64,000 nucleotides of DNA from Formosa sp. Hel1_33_131 (GTDB lineage Bacteria; Bacteroidota; Bacteroidia; Flavobacteriales; Flavobacteriaceae). Numbering within the stretch: the first letter of the stretch is position 1; every line of letters begins with the position of its first letter. A program made the position numbers and the translations under genes. This document shows positions 43,024 to 52,670 of this stretch, piece after piece. The stretch spans positions 34,126-98,125 of the forward strand of contig CATEFX010000034.1 in assembly GCA_949499105.1 (NCBI GenBank), in the 5' to 3' direction. The notes below the pieces were generated by a model. It saw only the letters and a list, made by a program, of their open reading frames with translations. It did not search any database and was not told the DNA's origin.

Positions 43024-46000
43024 ATGGCCTCAATAAAATACGGAGTTCAACTTATTTTTATGTGTTTGTTTTGTGTTGGATTTGCTCAAAAAACGGCGGT
43101 CTATTCTAGTGAGGCGGTCAATTTTCAATCGGCCATATCGCTTTATAACGCCCAACAATATCAATCGGCCCAACTGCTTTTCAAATCGGTAGAGACAACG
43201 GCTTCTGACGCTTTTTTGAAATCAAATGCAGCTTACTATACTGCCAATTGTGCCGTTCGACTCAATCAACCAAATGCCGAATTACTTGTAGAGTTATTTG
43301 TAAAAAACCACCCCTATAGTACCAAGCGAAATTCCGCCTATTTTGAAGTGGCTAATTATTATTTTGAGAATGCTAAATATGCCTATGCTCGTAAATGGTA
43401 TCAGAAAGTTGAAGAGGCTTCTTTATCTAAGTCCAACAGCGCTCCTTTTTATTTTAAATATGGATACAGTCTTTATGCCACTAAGAACTATAAAGCTGCT
43501 AATTCATATTTAAAAAAAGTAGAAACGTCTAAAACCTATGGGTCACAAGCCAAGTATTATATTGGATTCATGGCTTATGAAGGCGATGATTACGACCAAG
43601 CGACGGCCTATTTTGATCAAGTCGCAGAAACGGACGCCTACAAGGATAATTTATCGTATTACCAAGCGGATCTGAATTTTAAACTGGGCAAGTTTGAAAC
43701 CGCCATTGAGCTGGCCAGTGCGCAATTAGAAAAAAGTTCGGCAAAGGAAGTTTCAGAGCTTTCTAAAATTATTGGTGAAAGTTATTTCAATCTTCAAAAA
43801 TATTCAGATGCGATCCCTTATTTAGAGGCCTTTAAAGGCAAAAAGGGCCGTTGGAATCACACGGATTATTACCAACTTGGATATGCGTTTTACAAGCAAA
43901 ATAAGTTTCAAAATGCGATTAGTGAGTTTAATAAAATTATTGATGGATCCAATGCGATTGCTCAAAATGCGTATTATCATTTAGCAGAAAGTTATATCAA
44001 TCTCCATAAAAAACAAGAGGCCTTGAATGCATTTAAAAACGCCTCTGAAATGGATTTCAATTCCAATATTCAGGAAGATGCTTGGTTAAATTATGCCAAA
44101 CTAAGTTATGAAATCGGCAATCCATACCAATCGACGCCCGAAGTGCTTTCTCGTTTTTTGAAACGATATCCTAAATCTGCTTCTAAATCAGATATCGAAT
44201 CTTTATTAATCGATTCGTATATATCGTCTAATAATTTTAAAGCTGCTTTGGAGCTGTTAGAAAATAAATCAAAATCATCTCATAAAGAAGCCTATCAAAA
44301 AGTCACTTTTTTTAGAGCGTTAGAATTATATAATGAGGCCGATTACGCTGGTGCTAAGACGTTATATGAGCGGTCGTTGGCTATTTCTTTAGATCCAATT
44401 ATCAAAGCAAGAGCCACTTATTGGAAGGCTGAATCGGAGTATCAGTTGTCAAATTTTAAGCCTGCGCTGAATGGATTTTTAGACTTTCAAAATAACACAA
44501 CAAGTACCCCCCTTGAAGAATTTAAGAATTTAGAGTACCATTTAGCTTATACGTATTTTAAACAAAAAAAATATGCCAATGCCATCAAAGCATTCCAGTC
44601 TTTTATTTCAAGTCAACCATCAGATTTAGTCCTATTAAATGATGCGTTTTTGAGATTGGGCGATTCTTATTTTGTAACCACTCAATACAGTCCCGGGATT
44701 GATGCTTACCAAGACGCGTTAAAAATCGCTCAAATTGAATTGGATTATGCCACCTTTCAAATTGCTGTCAGTCATGGCTATTTGGGACAAACCTCCGACA
44801 AAATAAAAAAATTAAATAAAGTCCTCAGTTTTAAATCCTCCTACCTAAAAGATCAAGCACTTTTTGAATTGGCAAACACCTATGCCAATCAAGGAAAACC
44901 AAAAAAAGCGCTTCAAAATTACAGTCAATTAATAAGTAGATTTCCAAAGAGTGTTTTGGTTTCGAAAGCCTTATTGCGCAAGGGATTGATTCAATACAAT
45001 CAAGGAGCTAATCAAGTGGCACTTCAAAGCTTTAATAAGGTAGCGGTCCAGTATCCATCGACCCCCGAGGCGTTTCAGGCGATTAGCTCTTCGCGGTCTA
45101 TTTACATTGATTTGGGGCAAGTTGATTCCTATGCAAGGTGGGTGAAAACCCTAAAGTATGTAGGCGTGACGGATGGTGAATTGGATGATGCTACTTATGA
45201 AGCTGCGGAAAAACAATATTTAGATACGAATACTTCTAAGGCTATTGAATTATTTAATGGATATATTGCAGGGTTTCCAAATGGAAAACAGCTGGTAAAG
45301 GCCCATTTTTATCTGGCAGAGTTGTATCATAAAATTAATCTGGCCGAGAATGCGCTTCCACATTATGAGTTTGTAAGTCAACAATCTACGAATGAATTTA
45401 CAGAATCGGCCTTAATAAAATCATCTGAAATTTTATTAGACACAAAAGCCTTTGAGCGTGCACGTTCCTTATTAATTAGATTAGAATTGGAAGCCAGAAA
45501 TCCTCAAAACAGGTTGTATGCACAGTCCAACTTAATGAAAACATATTTTCAGTTAGAAGATTATGATGCAGCCATTCGGTATGCAGACCTCATTCTGGAG
45601 AACTCCAAAACAGATGTATATATTAAGAGTGATGCCTATATCATTATTGCCAGAGCTGCAATGAAAACTGCTAATGAATCCAAAGCACGTGAAGCCTATG
45701 CACAAGTAAAAACCATTGCTACAGGCGAGATGGCGGCCGAAGCTCAGTATTTTGAGGCGTATTTTAAATCGTCCGATGGTGCCTATGAAGCATCCAATGC
45801 GAGTGTTCAATATCTGATTAAAAACCATTCGAGTTATAAATATTATGCCGCCAAAGGATTGATTGTCATGGCAAAGAATTTTCAGGCACTTGATGATGTT
45901 TTTCAGTCCACGTACATCTTAGAAAATGTGATTCAAAATTTTTCAGAATTTAATGAAGTTGTCGAAGATGCCAAATCTGAACTTGAAAAAATTAAAACCG

Positions 46001-46053
46001 AAGCTGCAAAAACAAATTCATCTGTAGAAGTAGATACTCAAAATAAAAACTAA
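43024..46053 (+). CDS. Large periplasmic tetratricopeptide-repeat protein
   Basis: A 1009-residue exported protein. The signal peptide is MASIKYGVQLIFMCLFCVGFAQ, which fixes the start at ATG 43024. The remainder is at least 20 TPR-like helical hairpins, with repeats such as AISLYNAQQYQSAQLLFK, YYQLGYAFYKQNKFQNAI and HYEFVSQQ. TPR arrays are protein-docking scaffolds. The conserved pairing with an outer-membrane barrel gene starting 5 bases later suggests the TPR protein sits at the periplasmic face and works with that barrel, perhaps in envelope assembly. The precise function is unknown. Confidence 0.88.
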   Translation: MASIKYGVQLIFMCLFCVGFAQKTAVYSSEAVNFQSAISLYNAQQYQSAQLLFKSVETTASDAFLKSNAAYYTANCAVRLNQPNAELLVELFVKNHPYSTKRNSAYFEVANYYFENAKYAYARKWYQKVEEASLSKSNSAPFYFKYGYSLYATKNYKAANSYLKKVETSKTYGSQAKYYIGFMAYEGDDYDQATAYFDQVAETDAYKDNLSYYQADLNFKLGKFETAIELASAQLEKSSAKEVSELSKIIGESYFNLQKYSDAIPYLEAFKGKKGRWNHTDYYQLGYAFYKQNKFQNAISEFNKIIDGSNAIAQNAYYHLAESYINLHKKQEALNAFKNASEMDFNSNIQEDAWLNYAKLSYEIGNPYQSTPEVLSRFLKRYPKSASKSDIESLLIDSYISSNNFKAALELLENKSKSSHKEAYQKVTFFRALELYNEADYAGAKTLYERSLAISLDPIIKARATYWKAESEYQLSNFKPALNGFLDFQNNTTSTPLEEFKNLEYHLAYTYFKQKKYANAIKAFQSFISSQPSDLVLLNDAFLRLGDSYFVTTQYSPGIDAYQDALKIAQIELDYATFQIAVSHGYLGQTSDKIKKLNKVLSFKSSYLKDQALFELANTYANQGKPKKALQNYSQLISRFPKSVLVSKALLRKGLIQYNQGANQVALQSFNKVAVQYPSTPEAFQAISSSRSIYIDLGQVDSYARWVKTLKYVGVTDGELDDATYEAAEKQYLDTNTSKAIELFNGYIAGFPNGKQLVKAHFYLAELYHKINLAENALPHYEFVSQQSTNEFTESALIKSSEILLDTKAFERARSLLIRLELEARNPQNRLYAQSNLMKTYFQLEDYDAAIRYADLILENSKTDVYIKSDAYIIIARAAMKTANESKAREAYAQVKTIATGEMAAEAQYFEAYFKSSDGAYEASNASVQYLIKNHSSYKYYAAKGLIVMAKNFQALDDVFQSTYILENVIQNFSEFNEVVEDAKSELEKIKTEAAKTNSSVEVDTQNKN

Positions 46054-46058
46054 TCTTT

Positions 46059-47798
46059 ATGAGTCTTAGATTAAAAAAACACTTACGATTTTTATCTGTT
46101 TTGATAGCGGTCGTTCTGGCACCTAATTTACAAGCACAATCGCAAAAATCACGATCTCAAGATTCGATTGATACGCAGGTAGTCAATATTGTGAAACCAT
46201 ACACGCCAAAAATATCGGATGCCTTTAAACTGAAGCAAACCCCGAGTTTATTTAATTCGGAAACCACTCAAAAAACGGTGAAGTATACCATTTTTTCTAT
46301 TCCGGTGGCGTCCACATTCACACCCGCAAAAGGAACTTCAGTCGGATTAGAAAAACTAAAAAAAGAAAAATTATTTCAAAACTATGCATCTCTTGGTTTA
46401 GGGAATTATGGGACGGTGCTGGGAAATTTATATTTGAACCACCGTCTTGGAAAAGGGGAACGTATTGGCGGTTATATCGAGCATCACTCGTCGCAAGGCG
46501 GTATTGACGGTTTGCAACTGGAAGACGATTTTTCAAATAACTTGGTTCAAGTCAATTATGCCAAAAGCTCAAAGGCCTTTATTTGGAATACCGATGCCAC
46601 GTTTCAACGGCAAGCTGTGAACTGGTATGGACTTCCTTTTAAAACCCTGACGCCTATCGACCCAAAACAAGTATATTCGACGATTGAATTGGGCAGTGAT
46701 GTGCAGTTGACCAAAGGTGTTTTTCGAACAGGGGAAATTCACTTACGTCGATTTGCTGATGCCTACGAATCGCAGGAAACCCAGCTTACCGGCGAAACTA
46801 GTTTGCAGTTCGACGTTTTCGATAGTTCAATTACTACGGGGCTTAAAGCCGATTATTTAAAAGGAACATTTGCTAAAGCTTATAATGGATTAGAAACGCA
46901 AAACTATGGAAATATTCAGTTTTCAGTGGCGCCAAGCTATCACTATGTTCAAGATGATTTAGCAGTTTCGGTAGGATTTAAAGCCTATTATCTAATGGAT
47001 TCTGAACAGAACAAGAACGATTTTTATATCTACCCAAATATAGAAGCGAGCTATGTAGTGGTCAATTCAATTGTAGTGGCCTATGCGCAAATTACGGGCG
47101 ATTTATATCAAAACACGTACTACGATTTTGTGCAAACAAATCCATTTGTATCTCCAACGCTGGACATCCAACCAAGTTCGACGCCCTATAAAATTGTGGT
47201 TGGCACCAAAGGAAAACTCTCACACTCCGTGGGTTATGATTTACATGGAAGCTATTCTGGCGAGAACGACAAAGCCCTTTTTAGAACGCATACCATTAAA
47301 AACTTTTCAGCATCAAACAATTACAATCGAGGAAACTCTTTTGGAGTGCTGTATGAGGATGTTGAGGTGATAACTGTTTCTGGCGCTTTAGAATTTGATG
47401 TCAGTCAAAAATTTAATTTACGTTTAAAAGGTGATTTTTATAACTATACCGCCGATTCAGAATCCACCGTTTGGAATTTACCGGAGTTTGAAGCGTCTCT
47501 GTTTTTGGATTATAATTTTTCTAAAAAATGGAATCTAGCTGGGACTGTGTTTTATAGTGGGTCAAGACAGGATACAACCAATTTTGAAGGGATATTCATC
47601 CCACAACCAATCACACCAAATGTCACACTAGACTCGTTTTTGGATGCGAATCTGCAATTAGACTGTCAAGTCACCAACCAATGGGGGGCATTTGTCAAGG
47701 TTCATAATATTGCGAATCAAAATTACCAACGTTGGAATCATTATCCCGTTCAAGGATTGCAAGTTCTTGCAGGAGCGAGTTATAAATTTGACTTTTAA
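46059..47798 (+). CDS. Outer-membrane beta-barrel protein (TonB-dependent-receptor-like), paired with TPR protein
   Basis: A 579-residue protein with a signal peptide ending in LQAQ (about residue 26). A short periplasmic segment (DSIDTQVVNIVKPYTPKISDAFK) is followed by many amphipathic strands ending in LAGASYKFDF, the typical terminal barrel strand. It is shorter than a full TonB-dependent receptor and I see no plug domain, so import by TonB is uncertain. It is translated directly after the TPR gene. Its 3' end overlaps the convergent methyltransferase gene by 4 bases. Confidence 0.8.
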   Translation: MSLRLKKHLRFLSVLIAVVLAPNLQAQSQKSRSQDSIDTQVVNIVKPYTPKISDAFKLKQTPSLFNSETTQKTVKYTIFSIPVASTFTPAKGTSVGLEKLKKEKLFQNYASLGLGNYGTVLGNLYLNHRLGKGERIGGYIEHHSSQGGIDGLQLEDDFSNNLVQVNYAKSSKAFIWNTDATFQRQAVNWYGLPFKTLTPIDPKQVYSTIELGSDVQLTKGVFRTGEIHLRRFADAYESQETQLTGETSLQFDVFDSSITTGLKADYLKGTFAKAYNGLETQNYGNIQFSVAPSYHYVQDDLAVSVGFKAYYLMDSEQNKNDFYIYPNIEASYVVVNSIVVAYAQITGDLYQNTYYDFVQTNPFVSPTLDIQPSSTPYKIVVGTKGKLSHSVGYDLHGSYSGENDKALFRTHTIKNFSASNNYNRGNSFGVLYEDVEVITVSGALEFDVSQKFNLRLKGDFYNYTADSESTVWNLPEFEASLFLDYNFSKKWNLAGTVFYSGSRQDTTNFEGIFIPQPITPNVTLDSFLDANLQLDCQVTNQWGAFVKVHNIANQNYQRWNHYPVQGLQVLAGASYKFDF

Positions 47799-48493
47799 AT
47801 CAGGGTTAGTTTTGCTAGGAAATCAAAATGCGGTCCTTTTTCCACCAATTCACATTGCAAACCGACTTGATCACAGGCAACTTTTAGACGTTCAAAATCG
47901 AGATACATCCAACTAAAGGTCGCTTCTTCATTTTTATAGCATACGGTATAATCCAACTCGCCATAGTAATCCTTATTCGTGTCCATCCAAAAGCCGCCAT
48001 CGTCATCTTCGTACATATATTTAATATCGGAAGAATCAATTAGAATTTGTCCATTTGGGTTTAGCAGTGTTTTAAGATGATTTAATACAAATGGTGTATG
48101 CGCCAAGGATTGAAAAATCCCAGAGCCATTCATCAATAACAATAAGGTATCGAAGGCCTGTGTTTCGTCCATGACATCTAAAACCTGTGCATGCTCCAAT
48201 CCTCGCAATTGGCAGGTTTTGATTGCCCCTTCCGAAATATCGATGGATTTCACATCAATTCCCTTTGATTTCAAATAAAGACTGTGACTTCCTGCGCCAC
48301 AACCCACATCCAATACAGACCCTTTAGCAAGGGTTAAAGCGGTTTGCTCCAACGATGGCATCTCCGAAAAGTCTCTAAATAAATAGGGCAGAGGCAAGGT
48401 GTCTTCATCCGAAATAGAGGTTGACGTTACCAAATCTTCCGTGTAATTTCCTTGTTGATAATCTAAAATGGCCGTTCCAAAAACATCTTTCAT
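47795..48493 (-). CDS. Class I SAM-dependent methyltransferase
   Basis: A 232-residue protein with motif I SVLDVGCGAGSHSLYLKSKG, a motif II acid in VKSIDISEGA and the motif IV region AFDTLLLLMNGSGIFQSL. The C-terminal half has ILIDSSDIKYMYEDDDGGFW, which resembles small-molecule methyltransferases with an acidic substrate lid. Substrate not known. It ends inside the last codons of the barrel gene on the opposite strand. Confidence 0.88.
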   Translation of the reverse strand: MKDVFGTAILDYQQGNYTEDLVTSTSISDEDTLPLPYLFRDFSEMPSLEQTALTLAKGSVLDVGCGAGSHSLYLKSKGIDVKSIDISEGAIKTCQLRGLEHAQVLDVMDETQAFDTLLLLMNGSGIFQSLAHTPFVLNHLKTLLNPNGQILIDSSDIKYMYEDDDGGFWMDTNKDYYGELDYTVCYKNEEATFSWMYLDFERLKVACDQVGLQCELVEKGPHFDFLAKLTLI

Positions 48494-48559
48494 AATAGTG
48501 TGAAGTATATATTTATTTAGAATAATTAAAGATTAATACGGATACTTTTCAAAGTAGAA

Positions 48560-48567
48560 CAAAGATA
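48560..48567 (-). promoter_or_regulatory. -7 box of the methyltransferase gene
   Basis: The minus-strand word TATCTTTG lies 66 bases upstream of the ATG at 48493; no clear -33 box. Confidence 0.35.
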
Positions 48568-48610
48568 AGTAAAAGGAGCATAGCGGTTTTTTATAAACGT
48601 TAATAATAAT

Positions 48611-48638
48611 TGATTACTTATGAATAAGTTACATTTGT
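48611..48638 (+). promoter_or_regulatory. Bacteroidetes promoter of the alanine symporter gene
   Basis: TTG (48611-48613), then 17 bases, then TACATTTG (48631-48638). Both spacing and boxes fit the consensus. The predicted leader to ATG 48681 is about 36 bases. Confidence 0.65.
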
Positions 48639-48680
48639 AACTAGAATTTTTAGCCTATTGCAATAATTTTCACACTCGTT

Positions 48681-50060
48681 ATGGAACAACTCACACAATT
48701 AACTGCAGATTTCTCAAGCGCCGTTTGGGGATTGCCTTTACTGATTCTGCTTATTGGCGGGGGATTATACCTATTAATTCGCTCAAGATTTGAAACCTTT
48801 CGTTTAATCGGTCATGCGTTTCAAGTACTGAGTGGTAAATACGATGACCCAAACGACCCTGGTCAAATCACTCATTTTCAAGCCTTAACCACGGCCTTGT
48901 CCTCAACCATCGGAATGGGGAACATCGCTGGGGTCGCGTTGGCCATCTCCATTGGTGGGCCCGGTGCTATTTTTTGGATGTGGGTAAGTGCCATTGTGGG
49001 GATGTCGACCAAATTTTTCACGTCCACCTTGGCGATTATGTTTAGAGGAAAAGACAGTGCAGGCGAATTACAGGGCGGTCCCATGTATTTTATTATGGAA
49101 GGTTTAGGAAAGTCATGGAAACCCTTGGCCATTATGTTCAGTATTTGTGGGTTGGTAGGAGCGTTGCCCGTATTTAATGTCAATCAGCTTACCCAAGCGA
49201 TCAATACTATCTTATTGCAGCCAAATGGAGTGGAAGTTGGGTTTTCCTCTAATTTAATAATCGGATTGGTGTTAGTGAGTCTCACGGCGGTTGTTATTTT
49301 GGGCGGTATCGGACGGATTAGTAAAATAGCCTCTAAAATGGTGCCGTCAATGGTGTTACTTTATTTTATATCCGTTCTGATTATTTTGGTCGTTAATATA
49401 GACGTCGTTCCAAAATATTTAGCTATGATTTTCACCGATGCCTTTGCAGCCAATAACTTTAAAGGCGATGCTTTTTTTGGAGGTCTGGTGGGCGGTTTGA
49501 TTTTATTAGGGGTGAAGCGTGGCGCATTTTCAAATGAAGCGGGCATTGGAACCGCCCCCTTAGCACATGGCGCTGCCAAAACAAACGAGCCCGTTCGGGA
49601 AGGATTGGTTGCGATGTTAGGACCTGCAATCGATACCTTATTAGTATGTACATTGACTGCTTTAGCGATTTTGGTCACTGGTGTTTGGGAAACCTCTTCC
49701 GATAATGGCGTCAGTTTAACCGCCGCAGCTTTTGGAAATGCTATGCCAGGGTATGGGAAATACCTTTTATTAGTGTGTATTGCCGTGTTTAGTATTTCAT
49801 CCTTATTTTCTTTCTCCTATTACGGGACTAAATGTTTGTCGTTTTTAATTGGTGCTGATAAAAAACACTACTATAACTATTTTTATATTGCGAGTATTCT
49901 CATTGGGGCGACCTCGTCTTTAGAGATGATGATCAACCTGATCGACGGAGCCTTTGCATTGATGGCCATTCCAACCATGCTATCCACTCTAATTCTAGCG
50001 CCAAAAGTGGTCAAAGAGTTGAAAGCGTATAAAATGCGATTAAAAGCAACGAAACTGTAA
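48681..50060 (+). CDS. Alanine/glycine:cation symporter (AGCS family)
   Basis: A 459-residue inner-membrane transporter with about 10-11 helices. Family blocks seen are HFQALTTALSSTIGMGNIAGVALAI, GPGAIFWMWVSAIVGMSTKFF, QGGPMYFIMEGLGK and KRGAFSNEAGIGTAPLAHGAAKT. AGCS proteins import alanine or glycine with sodium or protons. A longer paralogue is encoded at 60207-61784. The gene has its own well-formed promoter and a 52-base gap before the YkgJ-like gene. Confidence 0.95.
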   Translation: MEQLTQLTADFSSAVWGLPLLILLIGGGLYLLIRSRFETFRLIGHAFQVLSGKYDDPNDPGQITHFQALTTALSSTIGMGNIAGVALAISIGGPGAIFWMWVSAIVGMSTKFFTSTLAIMFRGKDSAGELQGGPMYFIMEGLGKSWKPLAIMFSICGLVGALPVFNVNQLTQAINTILLQPNGVEVGFSSNLIIGLVLVSLTAVVILGGIGRISKIASKMVPSMVLLYFISVLIILVVNIDVVPKYLAMIFTDAFAANNFKGDAFFGGLVGGLILLGVKRGAFSNEAGIGTAPLAHGAAKTNEPVREGLVAMLGPAIDTLLVCTLTALAILVTGVWETSSDNGVSLTAAAFGNAMPGYGKYLLLVCIAVFSISSLFSFSYYGTKCLSFLIGADKKHYYNYFYIASILIGATSSLEMMINLIDGAFALMAIPTMLSTLILAPKVVKELKAYKMRLKATKL

Positions 50061-50100
50061 TCAATTAAAACATCGTTCTTTAGATTTAACTATTTATCCT

Positions 50101-50108
50101 TAGTTTTG
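50101..50108 (+). promoter_or_regulatory. -7 box of the YkgJ-like gene, predicted leaderless
   Basis: TAGTTTTG ends 4 bases before the ATG at 50113. With the usual 5-7 base distance, the transcript would start at or on the start codon, so this mRNA may be leaderless. Confidence 0.45.
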
Positions 50109-50112
50109 TCCT

Positions 50113-50604
50113 ATGCAAGACCAATTAAAATCTCTATCAAAAAAAGTCCAAGAAAACAAAAGGGCACATCGCAACTTTTTTATTAAACTCCGAAAAAAAA
50201 CACCCAAAAATCTCGATGCGATTATGGAAAAATTGCATGACGATGAGTTTAAAAAAGCAGACTGTCTTCAGTGTGCAAACTGCTGTAAAACCACCAGTCC
50301 TATTTTTACCAACAAAGATATTGCGCGCATTTCAAAAGCGTTCAGAATCAAAACACGTCAATTTATAGATACCTATCTCACTGTAGATGCCGACCAAGAT
50401 TATGTCTTAAAATCATCGCCTTGTACGTTTTTAGCAGACGATAATACCTGTAATATTTATGACATCCGTCCCAAGGCCTGTCAAGAATATCCACATACGA
50501 ACCGAAAAAGTTTTGAAAAAATTTCGGACCTCACGATTCAAAATTTGTCCATCTGTCCAGCGACTTTTAACATTGTAGAAGCGTTAAGGGCTAAATTAAA
50601 ATAA
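50113..50604 (+). CDS. YkgJ family cysteine-cluster protein
   Basis: A 163-residue protein with the CxxCxxCC cluster (DCLQCANCCK, about residues 52-61), followed by SSPCTFLADDNTCNIYDIRPKACQEYP and a final NLSICPATF. The eight or so conserved cysteines bind zinc or an iron-sulfur cluster. The family is found beside many housekeeping genes and its role is not settled. The basic N-terminal helix (residues 1-45) is longer than in E. coli YkgJ. Confidence 0.93.
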   Translation: MQDQLKSLSKKVQENKRAHRNFFIKLRKKTPKNLDAIMEKLHDDEFKKADCLQCANCCKTTSPIFTNKDIARISKAFRIKTRQFIDTYLTVDADQDYVLKSSPCTFLADDNTCNIYDIRPKACQEYPHTNRKSFEKISDLTIQNLSICPATFNIVEALRAKLK

Positions 50605-50632
50605 GTATCTTTATCAAACTTTTAATAAAAAA

Positions 50633-51478
50633 ATGGAGCAACTCATTCACTATTTTGAAACGATCCCTTCGCTACATCGGAGCGGGATTTTGGTTGGTGG
50701 GTTAACATTTTTCTGGATTTTAGAAGGCAGTTTACCGCTGTTTAAGTTTGGTTATAACAAATGGAAACACGCGCTTCCGAATTTATTTTTCACTTTTACA
50801 ACCATTTTAATTAATTTCACCTTGGCATTTTTATTACTTAAAACCGCCGATTGGGTGAGTGTGAATGAATTTGGACTATTAAATTGGTTGTCCGAAATGC
50901 CACTTTGGTTGTATGTCATTTTAGGCGTCTTATTGATGGATTTTGTGGGTGCATATTTACCCCATTTTACCGAACATAAAGTACCGCCACTTTGGATGGT
51001 GCATTTAGTGCATCACTCGGATCATAAGGTCGATACAACAACGGCCAACCGTCACCACCCCTTAGAAAGTATCATTCGGTATGTGTTTACGCTGGCAGGT
51101 GTTTTTATAATTGGGGCACCTATCGGCATTGTGATGCTTTATCAATCTCTGTCATTAGTGGCGACTCAGTTTAGTCATGCGAATATCAAACTCCCAAAAA
51201 AAGTAGATTATTTGTTGAGTTTTGTGTTAATATCTCCTGATATGCATAAAATTCACCACCACCATCAATTGCCGTACACGGATGCGAATTATGGGAATAT
51301 TTTTTCGATTTGGGATCGCTTACTCGGGACTTATATCTATATGGAACGTGAGCAGATTGTGTATGGAGTGGATACCTTTCCAAATGAAGCAGAAAACAAT
51401 CGTTTGATCGCGTTACTAAAACAACCATTTCAAGGCTACAGAAAACCTACAACGGATACAACAAGTAAGGCGCTCTAA
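50633..51478 (+). CDS. Sterol desaturase/fatty-acid hydroxylase superfamily protein
   Basis: A 281-residue membrane protein with four or five helices and the histidine clusters that bind the di-iron centre: VHLVHHSDH (about 126), TANRHHPLE (about 140), a lone His in FSHANIKLP and DMHKIHHHHQLPYTDANYG (about 206). It ends in FSIWDRLLGTYI. Members hydroxylate or desaturate lipids, or cleave ether lipids; the substrate is unknown. Its 3' end overlaps the convergent DUF1343 gene by 32 bases. Confidence 0.92.
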   Translation: MEQLIHYFETIPSLHRSGILVGGLTFFWILEGSLPLFKFGYNKWKHALPNLFFTFTTILINFTLAFLLLKTADWVSVNEFGLLNWLSEMPLWLYVILGVLLMDFVGAYLPHFTEHKVPPLWMVHLVHHSDHKVDTTTANRHHPLESIIRYVFTLAGVFIIGAPIGIVMLYQSLSLVATQFSHANIKLPKKVDYLLSFVLISPDMHKIHHHHQLPYTDANYGNIFSIWDRLLGTYIYMEREQIVYGVDTFPNEAENNRLIALLKQPFQGYRKPTTDTTSKAL

Positions 51479-52661
51479 GTAGTTTATAAGTTTCTAAACC
51501 TTCGCGCCAAGTTTCACGAATTTGATCGGCAGTCCAGCCCATTTCAATTTGAGCTTGCAACAATTCTTGACCCGCTAATTTGGTGAAAAATGGATTGAAA
51601 AAAGCCGATTTCTCAGAGGTGTTTTGATAGGCATCGATTAACCACTTTAATTCGATAGAATCTAAAGTACCTTGATTTTGAAGATTCAATCCCTTACACA
51701 GTTTGTTTTCATGTACGGGATATTTGGCGCCGACATTGGGTGTTGGCGTGAATTCATAAGTATAGTCAGCATGTTCTAAAAACGGACTTCCAAACACCTG
51801 AAACTGAGTTTCGGTTCCGCGGCCCATACTCACATGAGTTCCTTCAAACAAACACAAACTTGGATATAAGTTGATCGCTTTTGCATTGGGGAGGTTTGGT
51901 GACGGCTTAATGGGGAGCTCATAAACGCTTTGATGGGTATAATTTTGAACGGGGATAACCGTCAAATCACATTGAATCCCGCCAGCCAGCCAGCCTTCTC
52001 CATTAATCATTTTGGCATATTCACCCACCGTCATGCCGTGTACGATTGGCACGGGATGCATGCCTACAAAACTACTATATTCAAGATCTAAAATGGGGCC
52101 ATCCACATAGTGTCCGTTGGGATTTGGTCGGTCTAAAACAAGCACAGAAATACCCAAGTTAGCACAAGTTTCCATCATAAAATGTAGAGTCGATAAAAAC
52201 GTATAGAAACGAGCTCCCACATCTTGAACATCAAAAATAATCACCTCTAAATCCTTCAAAGTTTGGGTATCAGGTTTTTTATTTGCGCCATACAAAGACA
52301 CAATAGGAACTCCACTGCCAGCATCGACGCCGTCTTTGATATACTCACCGGCATCAGCGATGCCTCGAAATCCGTGCTCGGGCGCAAAAACTTTTTTAAT
52401 ACGGATATTTAAGCTTAATAAGGAATCCACCAAATGGGTGTACCCCGTTTCTTTAAAAATAACGGAGGTCTGATTGGCGACAATGCCGATGTTTTTATTT
52501 TTTAGAATCGGTAAATAGCGGTCTATGTGTTGAGCGCCCACAAGAATTGAAGGAACCTCTCTGTAAATCGGTTTTCGAGCTTGTGAGTTAGAATGGTTTC
52601 CACAAGAAAGAAGGGTCAAAACAAATAATAAAACTGTACTTTTGATAAAATTTAAATGCAT
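51447..52661 (-). CDS. DUF1343 lipoprotein, NamZ-like exo-beta-N-acetylmuramidase
   Basis: A 404-residue protein with a lipoprotein signal (Cys 20 in LTLLSCGNHS). The DUF1343 domain is complete: NIGIVANQTSV, VFAPEHGFRGIADAGE, VSLYGANKKP, IIFDVQDVGARFYTFLS, LDRPNPNG, IVHGMTVGEYA and LYPSLCLFEGTHVSMGRGTE. The EHG and FDVQDVG segments hold the proposed catalytic acids. Characterised members release terminal MurNAc from peptidoglycan fragments, so a role in wall recycling is likely. The start is only 9 bases from the start of the divergent permease gene, so its promoter must lie inside that gene. Confidence 0.9.
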   Translation of the reverse strand: MHLNFIKSTVLLFVLTLLSCGNHSNSQARKPIYREVPSILVGAQHIDRYLPILKNKNIGIVANQTSVIFKETGYTHLVDSLLSLNIRIKKVFAPEHGFRGIADAGEYIKDGVDAGSGVPIVSLYGANKKPDTQTLKDLEVIIFDVQDVGARFYTFLSTLHFMMETCANLGISVLVLDRPNPNGHYVDGPILDLEYSSFVGMHPVPIVHGMTVGEYAKMINGEGWLAGGIQCDLTVIPVQNYTHQSVYELPIKPSPNLPNAKAINLYPSLCLFEGTHVSMGRGTETQFQVFGSPFLEHADYTYEFTPTPNVGAKYPVHENKLCKGLNLQNQGTLDSIELKWLIDAYQNTSEKSAFFNPFFTKLAGQELLQAQIEMGWTADQIRETWREGLETYKLLRAPYLLYPL

Positions 52662-52670
52662 TTATAAATT

